A stretch of DNA of 64,000 bases from Chrysogorgia sp. JL179-B06 (lineage: Eukaryota > Cnidaria > Anthozoa > Scleralcyonacea > Chrysogorgiidae), in the NCBI GenBank assembly GCA_035772405.1, contig JAYKKM010000501.1, positions 334,501 through 398,500 on the forward strand, given 5' to 3'. Under the pieces are notes generated by a model that ran no database searches, was not told the DNA's origin, and worked only from the letters and a program-made list of their open reading frames with translations. The translations under genes were made by a program, and so were the position numbers. Shown here piece by piece: positions 23,627 through 34,625 of this stretch (the stretch's first letter is position 1; each line of letters begins with the position of its first letter).

Positions 23627-24421
23627 TTAAAACAAATAAAGTTTAACAAAATTATTTCCTGTAAATAATAATGCTGATGCAGCCTGGATGTTGTTGACAT
23701 AAACTTGCTTAACAGCTTTACTGGACTGCCAATCCCCAATATGTCCAGCTTTACAATGCCACCGTATTTCTATGACACAGCCAACAAAATTCTCTTTAAC
23801 TTCCAGTAATGGCATGTTACAACTTCTATCCAAGCAGAATGAAAAGAGCTCCTTTATTTTAGATGTACAGCAAACAAACTTTTTTTCATTCACAAGAGCT
23901 AACTCTTCACCAAGATTGTTTGACAAGCTGTCACAATAGTTGTCGGGAAGTAATCATACTGTAGGATTGATTCCTTCGGCACATCTTTGTTGCTCCTCTG
24001 ACATGATGGGGATATTACATTGAATTATTCCTGGTTCCAATTCTGATGTAATTTCCATATCACTGCATTCTGCCTGGGTGGAGTCGGTATCATCCATGTT
24101 GCCTGTGTTGTGAGCTATAAAATCTTCATTATGTGATATGTTTAGCCCCTCAACCTCAGGCATTAGGGCTTGCTCTTCATATTCACTGCTACTACCATCA
24201 GAGCTTTCCAAGTAAACATCATCACCACTTTCATTTGCACTTCTTTCATCGTCACTTTCATCAACAATAAATTGAGGAACTGATAGGCTAGTGTCCCTTA
24301 TGACGGTGTCAAGGAAACCTCTTTCACTTGACGGCAATACCCTTTTACTAAATGATGCTTCAGGCTGCAATGTGCGGTCACCAGCATGTGACTGGACTAT
24401 GTATAAAGGAATAAAAAGCAA
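23627..24421 (-). pseudogene. NHFWHC-type transposon protein, N-terminal/middle part
   Basis: One frame runs from 24421 to 23627 with a single internal TGA (23956-23954). The first half is acidic and Ser-rich (QFIVDESDDERSANESGDDV). The second half carries a zinc-ribbon-like stretch (FCLDRSCNMPLLEVKENFVG, then CVIEIRWHCKAGHIGDWQSS) and ends with VNNIQAASALLFTGNNFVKL. This C-x-M...G-C-x-W-x-C-x2-G-H-x-G-x-W-S-S, N-N-I-x-x-A...T-G-N-N order is the conserved core I know from a fish and cnidarian transposon protein family whose C-terminal exons resemble 9638-9984. The reading stops at the poorly conserved AT-rich flank. Upstream exon candidates: 24665-24570 (SNIGGFCPPLTSTPRGQSVR) and 24775-25107. 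Confidence 0.6.
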
Positions 24422-24774
24422 ATTAACTTCTTTATGTTATATACAGTATGATGTTTATATACATGTATGAATTATTGTCTGAAAATTAATGAACTACCCC
24501 TGTACATACTGTATATTGCAGATCTGTAATATCAGACGGGTATATAAAAAGAATATAACATCTTCACTACCTGAAGTTGAAAGGAACAGCTCAGTTCGTA
24601 CGCTCTGACCACGAGGTGTTGAAGTTAATGGCGGACAGAAACCTCCAATGTTTGAAACAGGAGAATCGATTCTAAAGGAAAATTATAATGTTAACTATTT
24701 AACTTGAGCGATGTTATTTCATACTATTTCAATAATAAATACATGCATGAAAAATCATGTAAGTCATGTCAATC

Positions 24775-25107
24775 TTATGCATTATAAAGTGAATATATCA
24801 TGTCAACGCACCTTTGCGTTTGAGAACCAGATAGTGTTTTAGAGTTCTCCAAAAGAAACATAGCGAATTCTGTATTGTTTTTAAACCCGCGACGTTCTCG
24901 TTCCATTTTCCAATCTTGAAAGACGGTTGTGCGAATGGACATGGTCTTCCAAAAAAGATCACGGACACTTTCATATCCTGCTTCGTGAATTATCTTTCTC
25001 CCAGCTCCGCGTCTTTTCCCAGCCGGACCTCCAGTCGCCCCTTCAGCTGGCCCTCGCTGTTCTGGTACACGAAAGTTTACGTCATCTTCCCTTTCATTGC
25101 TTTCCAT
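24775..25107 (-). CDS. Likely first exon of the same transposon protein
   Basis: ATG 25107 starts MESNEREDDVNFRVPEQRGP. A Gly/Arg-rich linker is followed by YESVRDLFWKTMSIRTTVFQ and ERRGFKNNTEFAMFLLEN. The R-x-x-V-x-x-x-W-x2-E/K-x-E-R-G-F-x-N-N-T-E-F-A pattern is a recurring N-terminal module of invertebrate transposon proteins. Coding sense ends near SGSQTQR|C at about 24808, where GTGCGTTGAC resembles a donor. It is colinear with 24421-23627 on the same strand. Confidence 0.5.
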   Translation of the reverse strand: MESNEREDDVNFRVPEQRGPAEGATGGPAGKRRGAGRKIIHEAGYESVRDLFWKTMSIRTTVFQDWKMERERRGFKNNTEFAMFLLENSKTLSGSQTQRCVDMIYSLYNA

Positions 25108-25164
25108 ATCATGAACAATTTCATATTATGTTAATCAAAACTGATTACTTATTCTACCGCGCAT

Positions 25165-25644
25165 TCAACTCACGACGCCATGTTGGATTGTTTTGATTTT
25201 CTTAATGAAGTTTTTCAAAATTGGAAGCCCAATGCGCATGCTCGAAGATGCCCTGCACTGTGCCTTTAATCTCTCATTTCCATTTAAAAGAAATGAAACG
25301 GAATTGTAAAGACAATCTCCATAGCCAGTGGTTTTGACTGGTACCAGATTTGTTGGTATGTCTCTCGGCAGAATCAATGTTGATAACGAGTCACGCTCCA
25401 GACCATTACTCTTGCCTTTGAACATACTTAATGGTAGATATTGTTGATAGTTTTCCTTGAGGAAAACAACAACATCTTGATTTCTTTGCCTTATCGCGTT
25501 TTGCAATAAAGACAAATCTTCGCAAACCTGTAATTCGGATGGAAACGTAAAACTAGCCATATTTGGATGGAAGTTGCAAACGTGTCTTCGTAACGTGCTA
25601 ACTTGCAGTGCAGCAGAGCATACATGCATGTAAGAATCTTGCAT
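25165..25644 (-). CDS. OTU/vertnin-like exon
   Basis: The reading from 25644 (MQDSYMHVCSAALQVSTLRR) includes LQNAIRQRNQDVVVFLKENY and the key segment TTGYGDCLYNSVSFLLNGNE. G-D-C-L-Y/F-x-S followed by L-x-G-x-E is the catalytic Cys loop of OTU cysteine proteases in the vertnin-like branch often carried by transposons. Sense fades after LKAQC, where a splice site is likely. The His part of the fold is absent here; a C-terminal OTU fragment occurs at 59262. This exon lies about 60 bp upstream of the 25107 start on the same strand and could belong to the same element. Confidence 0.55.
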   Translation of the reverse strand: MQDSYMHVCSAALQVSTLRRHVCNFHPNMASFTFPSELQVCEDLSLLQNAIRQRNQDVVVFLKENYQQYLPLSMFKGKSNGLERDSLSTLILPRDIPTNLVPVKTTGYGDCLYNSVSFLLNGNERLKAQCRASSSMRIGLPILKNFIKKIKTIQHGVVS

Positions 25645-25695
25645 ATAAAGGTCGGATATATATATATAGGGGCGTTGGAAATTGATAATTCATAG

Positions 25696-25857
25696 TAGTC
25701 GGGTCAATATATGAAAAATTACCACCATACCCCAAAAAAATTGCTAGAAAAGGTTTTTCAACTGTTTCTTATAGTATTGAATATGGAGAATATCATACTA
25801 AAAATCTACCAAAACCAAGATGGCCGCCAATACTTTAAAATAGCCATAACTTCCTTA
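25696..25857. repeat. Left TIR of the long-TIR transposon, outer part
   Basis: This segment includes GCCGCCAATACTTTAAAATA and ends in CATAACTTCCTTA, where the LINE begins. The inverse of 37620-37787 carries the same order (ACTGTTTC, GGAGAAT, AAAATCTACCA, AAGATGGCCGCCAATAC). Confidence 0.8.
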
Positions 25858-26614
25858 TAAGGTTACGGTTAATACGGTTATTTCGTTACGGTCTCCGCAT
25901 ACTTCTGGCCTCTAACAGATATCTACTAAATAATTCGTCGCCATTCTGGTACAAAATTAAAGATAAATCTTCGGAGATTCTCGTGGTACAATTTTTCGTG
26001 TAATTAATTTGTGAATTCAATAATATATTTTGGATTTTCTATCGTGGACGTCTGCCTGTTTCGTGTCTCTCGCGACAAATCGTGAACTTTGGGTTTTGTG
26101 CATTTTCTCATCGAAGAATTATTGGATTTGCTTGCTACTTTCCCAGTATTATACGTATTGTGCTCCCGTCATTTTGTCAAGTTTTGGTGTATTTTGGGCA
26201 TATATCTTTTAAACTACAGTCATTTGAATTTTTGACCGTTGGAACTTTTCTATCACTAATCATGTCTAGCGTCGTTTGTCATGGCAACAACTTCACCTGC
26301 GTGTAGTCGTTTTGCGGTGTTGTCCTCGTCTAAAGTAAAGTTTCCATTTTGGATTCGTGTTTGTCTATCTATTCGTAACAGTTTGGTATTACTTTTGTCC
26401 AATTTGACGGAGTATATCGTGTGTTATTCGTACTTTGCTGACCCTTGTTATTGTACGTTGGATTTTAAATAATTCGCGGCGTCGTTCTCGAATTACCAGC
26501 GTGGGCTGTAATCTGCTTCGTGATATTCAACTTCCTATCTGGTATTATCGCGTGATCATTCCCTACTACACATGCATATTATATATCAAGTAAAGAACTA
26601 TCAACTTCTCTGTT

Positions 26615-27295
26615 TTGTCTGAGATACCCAATATGCCTAACATCACAGCAATGGGAACAGTTCTAAATTTTGTAGTTATACTAACAATTCTCAGTCTGTG
26701 TCTAAAACTAAAGCCGTCTCCGACTCATTGTCAACCTGATACTAGTCTGCCTCTAGGTAATATAGCAATTAGCTCCGAACTAGCACGACTGCCTGATAAA
26801 CTATGTTTTGTCTGGATTTCTACCCGAGATACAAAGTTGAGAAGTTTTAACCTACCAAGATACTATCGCTATAGTATGGACTTACGAATCGCCAACGTCT
26901 CAAATCATGTGCTTATCTCGATCTTGTTAGCTGGCGACATTGCTACTAACCCCGGTCCCGCTCACGTTAATAACAACTCACCTACTTATCTCGGCGGTTT
27001 AAATGTCCTCTATATGAACGCACGAAGTATTAAAGCTTTCGTTCCCCTTGAAGAAAACCCTTCCAGCAAAGTTTGTAAAATAACTTTGATACAGCAGCTG
27101 GTCTACAGTAATTGTTATGACGTTGTCTGTATATGTGAAACCTGGTTGAACGACTCAGTTATGTCATCAGAAATCCTTACTGGCTATAACATTTTTCGCA
27201 AAGACAGGGTTGGAAGGACTGGCGGAGGCGTTTTAATTGCTGTGAAGTCTGACATTAGGTCCACTCATCGACAAGACCTTGAGAGAGAATGTTGA
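26615..27295 (+). pseudogene. LINE EN-RT polyprotein, N-terminus with 2A-like motif and start of endonuclease
   Basis: The reading begins MSEIPNMPNITAMGTVLNFV with a hydrophobic segment (VLNFVVILTILSLCLKL) that could act as a signal-like anchor. At 26936-26959 comes LLAGDIATNPGP, a 2A-like sequence common at LINE N-termini. The EEP endonuclease starts with LNVLYMNARSIKAF (N motif) and DVVCICETWLNDSV (E motif). It ends in a frameshift at about 27285; the next frame continues the endonuclease. Confidence 0.8.
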
Positions 27296-28735
27296 ACTTG
27301 CTGTTGTTGAACTGACTAAGGAAAACAGTAAGTCAGTTATTCTCTATACTGTTTACCTTCCCGAACCTGGACCAGAAGACTTACACAAGCTTAATTTGTC
27401 TCTACAAGGAACTCCTGAATCAGCGTGTGTCGTAGTTGTTGGTGACTTTAACCTTCCCTCTCTAACTTGGTCACCTGATGAATCCGCCCCTACTAACATC
27501 GGTGGGTCTCAGGAGGACAATGAATTCTGCGTCCTAACAAAAGATAACTTCCTCTCTCAATTCATTAAAGGTCCTACTCATATAGCAGGAAACAAACTCG
27601 ACTTGCTTCTCTCCAACTGTCCTGAAGTTATCGACCACGTCTCCACTTCCACTCCAGTGGAAAGTAATTTCCCCTCTGATCATTACCTAGTAGATTTCTG
27701 TATACGGCTGAAGTTCAAGCGAGCAAAGCGTGTGCAACGTAAAGCGTACAACTACAAGAGAGCAGATTTCGAGGCCCTTCGTAACCGTCTGCAGCTTAAC
27801 GCATTAGACATGTCCGTCTCTGATGATGTTGATCTCTACTGGTTTCGGTGGAAAGCATTATTTTTAGCTGCAGTAGAAAAATGTGTGCCTGTTAAAGTTA
27901 TAAAAGAGACAAACTCTCCTCCATGGATTGACGGAGAAATCAGACACCTCCTGCGCAAGAAATATCGAGCTCTCAAAAAATACCGCGAATATAGAACTGA
28001 TCAACGCAAACGTAAACTTAGATCTCTAAGTAATGACATCAAAATCCTTGTCAGACATAAACATCGTGATTACCTCAATAAAATCGTGGGTTCTTTCTGT
28101 GAAAATCCAAAACTGTTCTGGAGCTATCATAAAGCGATATTACATCATCGCTCAGGAGTCGACTCTGTCATTACCCATAATGGACAAACAGCCAAGACTT
28201 CTGGAGAAAAAGCTGAGCTCTTTAATACGTACTTTTGCTCTGTGTTTACTTCTCCCAACACAGTGCCTAGTATGATGCCCTCTAACCCCAATCGATCAGA
28301 TGTTGAAATCTCCGATGTGCAGCTGTCTGTGGAAGAAGTGGAACTTTGCTTGGCTGGCTTAGATTCATCTAAAGCCTCCGGTCCAGATGGGATTCCTGCA
28401 CACATTCTAAAACAATGTAGCAAGGAAATCGCACCAAGTTTATGTGCTTTGTTCAACCACTCTCTACGCACTGGGCGTTTTCCAGCTGAATGGAAGAATG
28501 CAGACGTAACACCTGTGCACAAGAAAGATCTGAAGGAACCTGCTGGAAACTACAGACCCATCTCTTTATTGTCAATAGTTGTTAGTAAAGTGATGGAACG
28601 CTGCGTCTGCAACAGGTTCTATGCCCACGTGTCACGTCTAATCACCGAACTTCAGCACGGTTTCATGCGTAATCGTTCTTGTGTGACACAACTCCTGCCT
28701 GTTCTTCACTCTATTGGTAAATCACTCGACCGGAA
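27279..28735 (+). pseudogene. LINE endonuclease (rest) and reverse transcriptase, 5' part
   Basis: The frame contains VVVVGDFNLPSLTW, LDLLLSNC and NFPSDHYLV, the EEP catalytic landmarks, then a basic linker with PPWIDGEIRHLLRKKYRALK. The reverse transcriptase starts near residue 360: LDSSKASGPDGIPAHILKQC, WKNADVTPVHKK, NYRPISLLSIVVSKVMERCV and LQHGFMRNRSCVTQL (motifs 0-2a). The protein is cut at 28735 by the Gypsy LTR. The 12 apparent residues after that are LTR sequence. The RT resumes at 33107. Confidence 0.88.
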
Positions 28736-28907
28736 TGTTGATAGTGAGTTGTGTTTAGGCCTGCGGTCTTAGGACAGCGGTCTTAGGACGGCGCATGGGC
28801 AGTCCTGCCTTCTTGTTAGACGGCCATGAGATTGTTATGTCTTATTAAACGTACTGAAATGTTTTGTGTCAATGAATCTGAAAGCTTGAGAGTCGAGCTT
28901 ATCAACA
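28736..28907 (+). repeat. Left LTR of the Gypsy element
   Basis: This 172-bp LTR is bounded by TG...CA and by the inverted tips TGTTGATA / TATCAACA. It contains TTATTAAACG, a possible polyadenylation or promoter-like AT segment, near position 110. Confidence 0.95.
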
Positions 28908-28974
28908 TGGTGGCAGCGAAATATTCTTAAGGACTCCTGGAAGCAACTGTGAGTAAATTAGAGTTAGAATCAAC

Positions 28975-29611
28975 ATGGAAATGGCGCAATTTCGATCACC
29001 CCCAACACTCGATCTGACAGACAGCAATCTGGCAGATACTTTCAAGAAATGGAAACGTCAACTGGAAATATATATGGAAGCTAGCGGGAACAATAACAAG
29101 CCACAGGTACGACAAATTACACTGTGCAGGACCTCAAGTCCTTGAGGTTTATGATCATTTTCAATTCGATGAGGAAAATGACAGAAACAACCCACTGAAA
29201 GTCCTGGAGAAATTAGAGGAATACTGTAACCCGCGACAAAATGAAGTGCTTCAATCATTTCGTTTTTGGCAAGTACCTTTCCAAGAGCCTTTCCACACAT
29301 TTCTGACAAAGTTATACTCGTATGCTGGCTCGTGTAACTTCCAAGAGAAAGAAAGATTGATACGCGACACAATAGTTTTCAGTGCACCTGGTAAACAACA
29401 AGAATTGTTACTACGAGAGACTAATCTAGACTTAAAGAAAGCAGTTGAAATATGTAGAGTGCACGAAATCACCTCAAAGAACCAAAAAGAAATGAATGCA
29501 AGCAATCAACAAGTAATGATTGAGCAAGTAGCAAGTAAGGAGACCCCAAAGTTTCACCAAACCAGAAAATACCCTGAACGACAAGACAGAAGAATCTTCC
29601 CCACAACCTGA
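28975..29611 (+). pseudogene. Gypsy gag-like frame, frameshifted
   Basis: The start is ATG 28975 (MEMAQFRSPPTLDLTDSNLA; FKKWKRQLEIYMEASG), the usual capsid N-terminal pattern of this Gypsy branch. A frameshift near 29130 moves to the frame containing VLEVYDHFQFDEENDR, VLEKLEEYCNPRQNEVL and FWQVPFQEPFHTFLTKLY. The gag frame stops at 29611. The zinc knuckles follow in the pol frame (CNFCGKSHEAIKTKC at 29617; CNYCKGRNHFEAKC at about 29680). A gag-pol frame change is normal in the family; the 29130 shift is a lesion. Confidence 0.8.
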
Positions 29612-32600
29612 AGGAGTGCAATTTCTGTGGAAAGTCTCATGAAGCTATTAAAACAAAGTGTCCTGCCTGGGGGAAAATTTGCAACTACTGCAAAGGCAGA
29701 AATCATTTTGAAGCAAAGTGCAAGAAGATACATACATTAGACATAGACAGTGATTCTGATGACTCTGATGCACAATGGCTTGCAACTGTGAGAGTTCCAA
29801 AGAAAAACCGAGCCACAGCCCTGATGAAAGTGAATGACTGTGATGTGAGATTTCAGCTAGATACCGGAGCTGATGTAAACACCTTATGTCAAAAATTTGT
29901 CAAACCAGCACAAGTGAAACCTACCTCCCAGAAATTGGTCATGTGGAACAAGTCCAAGTTAACTCCACTTGGAGAAACCACTATGAAGGTAACAAATCCA
30001 AAAAATTCAGAGGAAATCGAAGTAGATTTCATTGTAGTTCCAAATGTCTATGGCTGTCTTCTGGGATTGACAACTCTACAACAAATGGGGCTATTCACCA
30101 TCAACGACCACAACTTTGTAGCGCATGTCAGCACCAATACAAGCCAGTTAGGAATTTTGGGTGAAACAACACTACATGTTAACCCAAATGTCTCACCAAA
30201 AGCGCTGCCAAGTCGAAAACTGCCAATAGCGATACAAGATGATGTCAAAAAGGAACTTAACCATTTAGTTGAGATTGGAGTTCTGGTACCTGTTGAAGAA
30301 CCCACTTCCTGGGTAAGCCAAATGGCAGTTGTAAAGAAATCCAATGGATCCTTAAGAATCTGTATCGACCCACAACCTCTGAATGTTGCCCTGCAACGGG
30401 AACATTACAAGCTACCAACACTGGATGATGTCCTACCAAGACTCAACAATGCACAAGTATTCAGTAAACTTGATGTCAAACAAGCTTACTGGCATATTGA
30501 ACTTGACGAACAATCCAGCCTGCTGACTACAATGATCACCCCTTTTGGAAGATACAGATGGGCAAGACTTCCTTTCGGGCTGAAAGTCAGCAGCGAAATA
30601 TTCCAGAGAAAGCTCAATGAGGCACTCAATGGCCTTAAGGGTGTCATATGCATCGCTGATGACCTGGTTGTCTATGGATGTGGCACCACAAGAGAAGAAG
30701 CTGATTCCGATCATGACCAGAACCTCCTGGAACTACAGAGAAGATGCATGGAAAGAAAGATCAATCTGAATGATGAAAAATCTGTCCTGAAGCAGACCGA
30801 GATCAAATTTATGGGTCACCTAATCACCAATGAAGGAGTCAAAGTAGACAAGTCAAAAGTTTACGCTATCATTGACATGCCAGCCCCAACCGACGTACAC
30901 GGAGTCAAGAGACTGTGTGGAATGATTCAGTACCTGGCCAAGTTCCTGCCCAACCTTGCCAGCGATTTGCAACCTATTCGAGAGCTTACAAAGAAGGACG
31001 TGGAGTGGCACTGGTCACATGAGTGTAAAGAAGCCTTCGAGAAAGTCAAAAACAAGATCACAGTTTCTCCTCTGCTCACATATTTTGACCCCAACAAGGA
31101 ACTAGTGCTACAAGTTGACAGCAGTAAAGATGGACTAGGGGCTGCCCTGATGCAAGATGGCAAACCTATCGAATACGCATCGAGAGCACTCACACCAGCA
31201 GAAAAAAATTGGGCCCAAATAGAGAAGGAAACATTAGCTGTGGTATTTGGCCTTGAGCGTTTTGACCAATATACCTATGGCCGGAAGGTTGTGGTAGAGA
31301 ACGATCACAAGCCGTTAACCTCCATCCTAAAGAAACCCCTTAGCCAAACCCCCAAGCGACTACAAGCACTGATGCTACGAGTTCATCGCTATGACATCGA
31401 GTTCCACTACATCGCAGGGAGCAAACTCATTATCGCTGACACCCTTAGCAGAGCCTACCTTGATGTTCCGGACACCCATGTGAGGGTGATGAAAGTCGAC
31501 GCCCTCAAGGAACTCCCCGACGAGCAGATTAGGGAGGTACAAGTGGCTACCGCAAAAGATGAATGTATGCAATTGCTCTTGACCGTGATACAAGATGGGT
31601 GGCCAGAGAGTAAGAATGATGTACCAAACGAAGTACGGCAGTATTTTGGTGTAAGAGATACCCTGAGTCATCAAGATGGAATCGTTCTAAAAGGCGAGAG
31701 AATTGTCATCCCCTCATCACTTCGCGACACCACAAAGAAGAAATTGCACTCAGCGCACCTTGGATACGACAGCATGATGAGACGTGCCCGTGACACTGTG
31801 TTTTGGCCTGGAATGCCAGCTGAAGTGTGACAACTAGCAGAGAACTGCGAGGCCTGCCAACAACACAAACCACGCAACCAGAAAGAAACACTAAAACAAC
31901 ATGAGGAGGGACAGTTACCTTGGGATAAAGTTGGGATTGACCTTTTCGAGATTGAAGGAAGGAATTATCTAGCAACGGTTGACTACTCCGGCTTCATAGA
32001 AGTTGACCTCCTGACCACTACAACGAGTACACAGATCATCAACAAGCTAAAAGGCCATTTCGCGAGGTATGGAATACCTACACAGATTGTATCCGACTGT
32101 GGTTCTCAATTTCTTGCCCGTGAGTTCAAGACCTTTACCAAACGATGGGCAATCGTGCACACCACATCATCTCCACATCACCATAAATCAAATGGGAAGG
32201 CTGAAGCTGCAGTCAAAATCATCAAGACCATGATGAAGAAGTCCTTGCAGGAGGGCACTGATCAGTATGAAGCCTAACTTGAACAGAGAAACACACCACG
32301 CCAAGACACTGGAACCAGCCCTGCTGCAATGATGTTCGGTCGAAGTACACGATCACTGATCCCAGGCGCTAAGAATCAACAAACCAAAGTGTACAAGAAA
32401 AGCACTGTTGAAGAGGGCCAGGCATCATCTCTCCATAAAGCGGACCTACGACAAAGATGCCCGAGATCTGGATGAACTCACACCTGGTCAATCGGTGTAT
32501 TATCAACACAAAGAAGAAAAAAAGACCAACTGGAGAAGAGGAAGAGTACGCACCAAACACAGTGACAGGTCATACATCATAGAAGGGAAGGATGGTGTAT

Positions 32601-32776
32601 ACAGGAGAAACAGAGTACACATACGCCCTACGACAAGCACCGCTAAACCAGATCATGAGAACGCTTGGACAAAAGATAGCATAGGAAGCAACAAGACAAA
32701 TGCTGATGCACAGCCAAGACCACAACGAGTGAGAAAGAAACCCCACTGGGTGAAAGACTATGAACTGATGTCCTGA
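29611..32776 (+). pseudogene. Gypsy pol: zinc knuckles, protease, RT, RNase H, integrase
   Basis: In order: two zinc knuckles (29617-29735), aspartic protease (FQLDTGADVNTLC), reverse transcriptase (LPSRKLPIAIQDDVKKEL, LDVKQAYWHIELDE, LPFGLKVSSEIF, IADDLVVYG), RNase H (LVLQVDSSKDGLGAALMQDG, ADTLSRAYLD) and integrase (H2C2 region LHSAHLGYDSMMRRARDTVF with CEACQQH, catalytic core around VSDCGSQF and a C-terminal SH3-like basic tail). Lesions: TGA at 31828-31830 just before the zinc-finger cysteines, TAA at 32275-32277 in the integrase core, and a frameshift near 32400. The final part 32408-32776 (YYQHKEEKKTNWRRGRV; IEGKDGVYRRNRVHIRP) is the integrase C-terminus. Integration and replication from this copy are not possible without help in trans. 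Confidence 0.9.
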
Positions 32777-32929
32777 TGTCCTGATTAACTACTGTACAAT
32801 ATACTGTATGTGCAAAGATGAATTTGACAAGAGATAATTTTGATTAGTGTTTAACATGATAGTGAACTTTAATTTATAGTTTGATTATCTCATTTGTTTG
32901 ACTGCAATACTTGCTTTAAGAAAGGGAGA

Positions 32930-33101
32930 TGTTGATAGTGAGTTGTGTTTAGGCCTGCGGTCTTAGGACAGCGGTCATAGGACGGCGCATGGGCAGTCCT
33001 GCCTTCTTGTTAGACGGCCATGAGATTGTTATGTCTTATTAAACGTACTGAAATGTTTTGTGTCAATGAATCTGAAAGCTTGAGAGTCGAGCTTATCAAC
33101 A
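32930..33101 (+). repeat. Right LTR of the Gypsy element
   Basis: This 172-bp LTR matches the left LTR except for one substitution. It is followed by the CGGAA target duplication. Confidence 0.95.
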
Positions 33102-33106
33102 CGGAA

Positions 33107-34287
33107 CATCCAAACTGATATGCTTTATTTTGATTTCGCTAAAGCGTTTGATTCTGTAGACCATGTCATTCTTATCCAGAAACTTAAATGGTATGGCGTA
33201 ACGGGTCAACTCCTTAACTGGTTTAAGGACTATCTCAACCATAGATATCAGAGAGTTGTGATAGACTGTGTTGCCTCTCAGTACCTACCAGTCACCTCTG
33301 GTGTGCCCCAAGGAAGCCTTGTTGGACCTCTGCTGTTTGTCATCTTTATTAATGACTTACCTGACTTGATCCAGGAACAGACGAGTTCAGCTCTCTATGC
33401 AGATGACACAAAATTATACCGCCCTATTTCGTCCCAAAGTGACTGAGAACCTGCAACGTGACATATCGAACCTAAATACTTGGAGTCATAACTCCAATAT
33501 GAAGTTTAATCCCTCCAAGTGTAAGTTATTAACGGTCACTCGGAAGAAATCGCCTGTACTTACGGACTACCACCTGGACAACGCCATTTTACAACGCGTT
33601 CAACAGGAAAAAGACCTAGGAGTTATCGTCAATAGCAAGCTATCTTGGGACACTCACATCTCCTCAATCGTCAGCAAAGCTAACAGGATGCTCGGTCTCC
33701 TGAAAAGAACATGTCCTCTCATCACAGACAGCAAAGTTAGACGAACACTTTATCTAGCTTTGGTAAAGTCGCAGCTGTGCTACGCAACTAAGGTTTGGTC
33801 ACCTTCAAACGCAAAGTTGCAGATTCTCTTAGAACGAGTACAGAGACGGGCAACTCGATGGATTCTAAGGACTAAAGTTGGTGAGCTGTCATATGAAGAC
33901 AGGCTGAAATCTCTAAACCTATTGCCACTAACTTATGATCGAGAAATCAGAGATCTTGTGTTGGTTTATAAATGTATTTTTGGTTATACCGATTTAAACG
34001 TTAATCAACTTTTAACCTTCGTAAAGCACAACCGATCTCGCTCACAGAATCTAATGCTAAAACACTCCTGTTGTAAAACAGCCACCTTTCAGGCATCGTT
34101 TTTTAATAGAATAGTAAAGCCTTGGAACTATATATGTAAAATAGCCTCTCCAGAAAAGTTTGCCAGTCTAAGTATTTTTAAAAGCTTTTTGCACACGACA
34201 TACACCGCCTTGGTGAACAGTACTTTTACTGTAGATATGACATGTACTTGGTCGCTCATAAGAGACTGCCCTTGTCACCGTACTTAA
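33107..34287 (+). pseudogene. LINE reverse transcriptase, 3' part
   Basis: The LINE RT resumes after the Gypsy target duplication. Motif A is LYFDFAKAFDSVDHV, then VTSGVPQGSLVGPLLFVIFI (motif B) and SALYADDTKLY (motif C, YADD, about 33400). A one-base shift near 33430 leads to the thumb and C-terminal frame: NMKFNPSKCKLLTV, KDLGVIVNSKLSWDTHI, CYATKVWSP and RVQRRATRWIL, ending at 34287. The 3' untranslated part runs to 34525. Confidence 0.88.
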
Positions 34288-34525
34288 GTCCTAAGTTATA
34301 TATGTATATATTCTGTATAGTCAATAAGTTTGTTTTCACTAGTTTAGTTTAGGGGTGGCGCCCTGCATGGGCCTCGTTGTCCCGTTTGCGCTAGCCCCAT
34401 TGGACGTATACCCTGTAATTTTCTTTGTCTGTATAATAATATGTAACCTTTTATATGTATGTCCAATAAAGCTGATAAAAAAACCTAAAAAAAAACAAAA
34501 AAAAACAAAAAACAACAACAAAACT

Positions 34526-34625
34526 ATTCACCCTAGAATGATACTTTTGGTGTCTACACCCATGTTTTGGGAGTCAAGGAACTCAGTGAATCACCATTGA
34601 ACAATCAGAATACCAGGAAATCATT
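34526..34625. repeat. Left TIR of the long-TIR transposon, inner part
   Basis: The sequence CTATTCACCCTAGAATGAT, TTTGGTGTCTACACCCA, GGGAGTCAAGGAACTC and GAACAATCAGAATACCAGGA matches the inverse of 37500-37620. It continues the TIR interrupted at 25857. Confidence 0.85.

Larger units (their letters stand above)
28736..33101 (+). mobile_element. Gypsy-type LTR retrotransposon with 5-bp target duplication
   Basis: 172-bp LTRs (28736-28907 and 32930-33101) begin TGTTGATAGTG and end TTATCAACA. I found one difference between them (CTTAGG versus CATAGG). CGGAA flanks both sides (28731-28735 and 33102-33106). A primer-binding-like TGGTGGCAGCGAA follows the left LTR directly, and a purine tract (AAGAAAGGGAGA) precedes the right LTR. 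The pol order protease, RT, RNase H, integrase is that of Gypsy. Near-identical LTRs suggest a recent insertion, although pol carries stops. No env frame is visible. Confidence 0.93.
25858..34525 (+). mobile_element. CR1/L2-type LINE inserted in the left TIR, itself carrying a Gypsy element
   Basis: The LINE has a long leader of about 750 bp with no ORF1, then an EN-RT frame in pieces. It has a 3' region with AATAAAG (34465) and an A-rich tail (about 34480-34522), followed directly by the resumed TIR (CTATTCACCC). Boundaries come from comparing the interrupted left TIR with the intact right TIR. The Gypsy element (28736-33101) sits inside the RT. EN and RT order and the YADD motif fit the CR1/L2/Rex1 group. 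Confidence 0.85.

Noticed and set aside
32408..32776. Separate gene after the Gypsy pol
   Set aside because: The content is the integrase C-terminal domain displaced by a frameshift, not an env or accessory gene.
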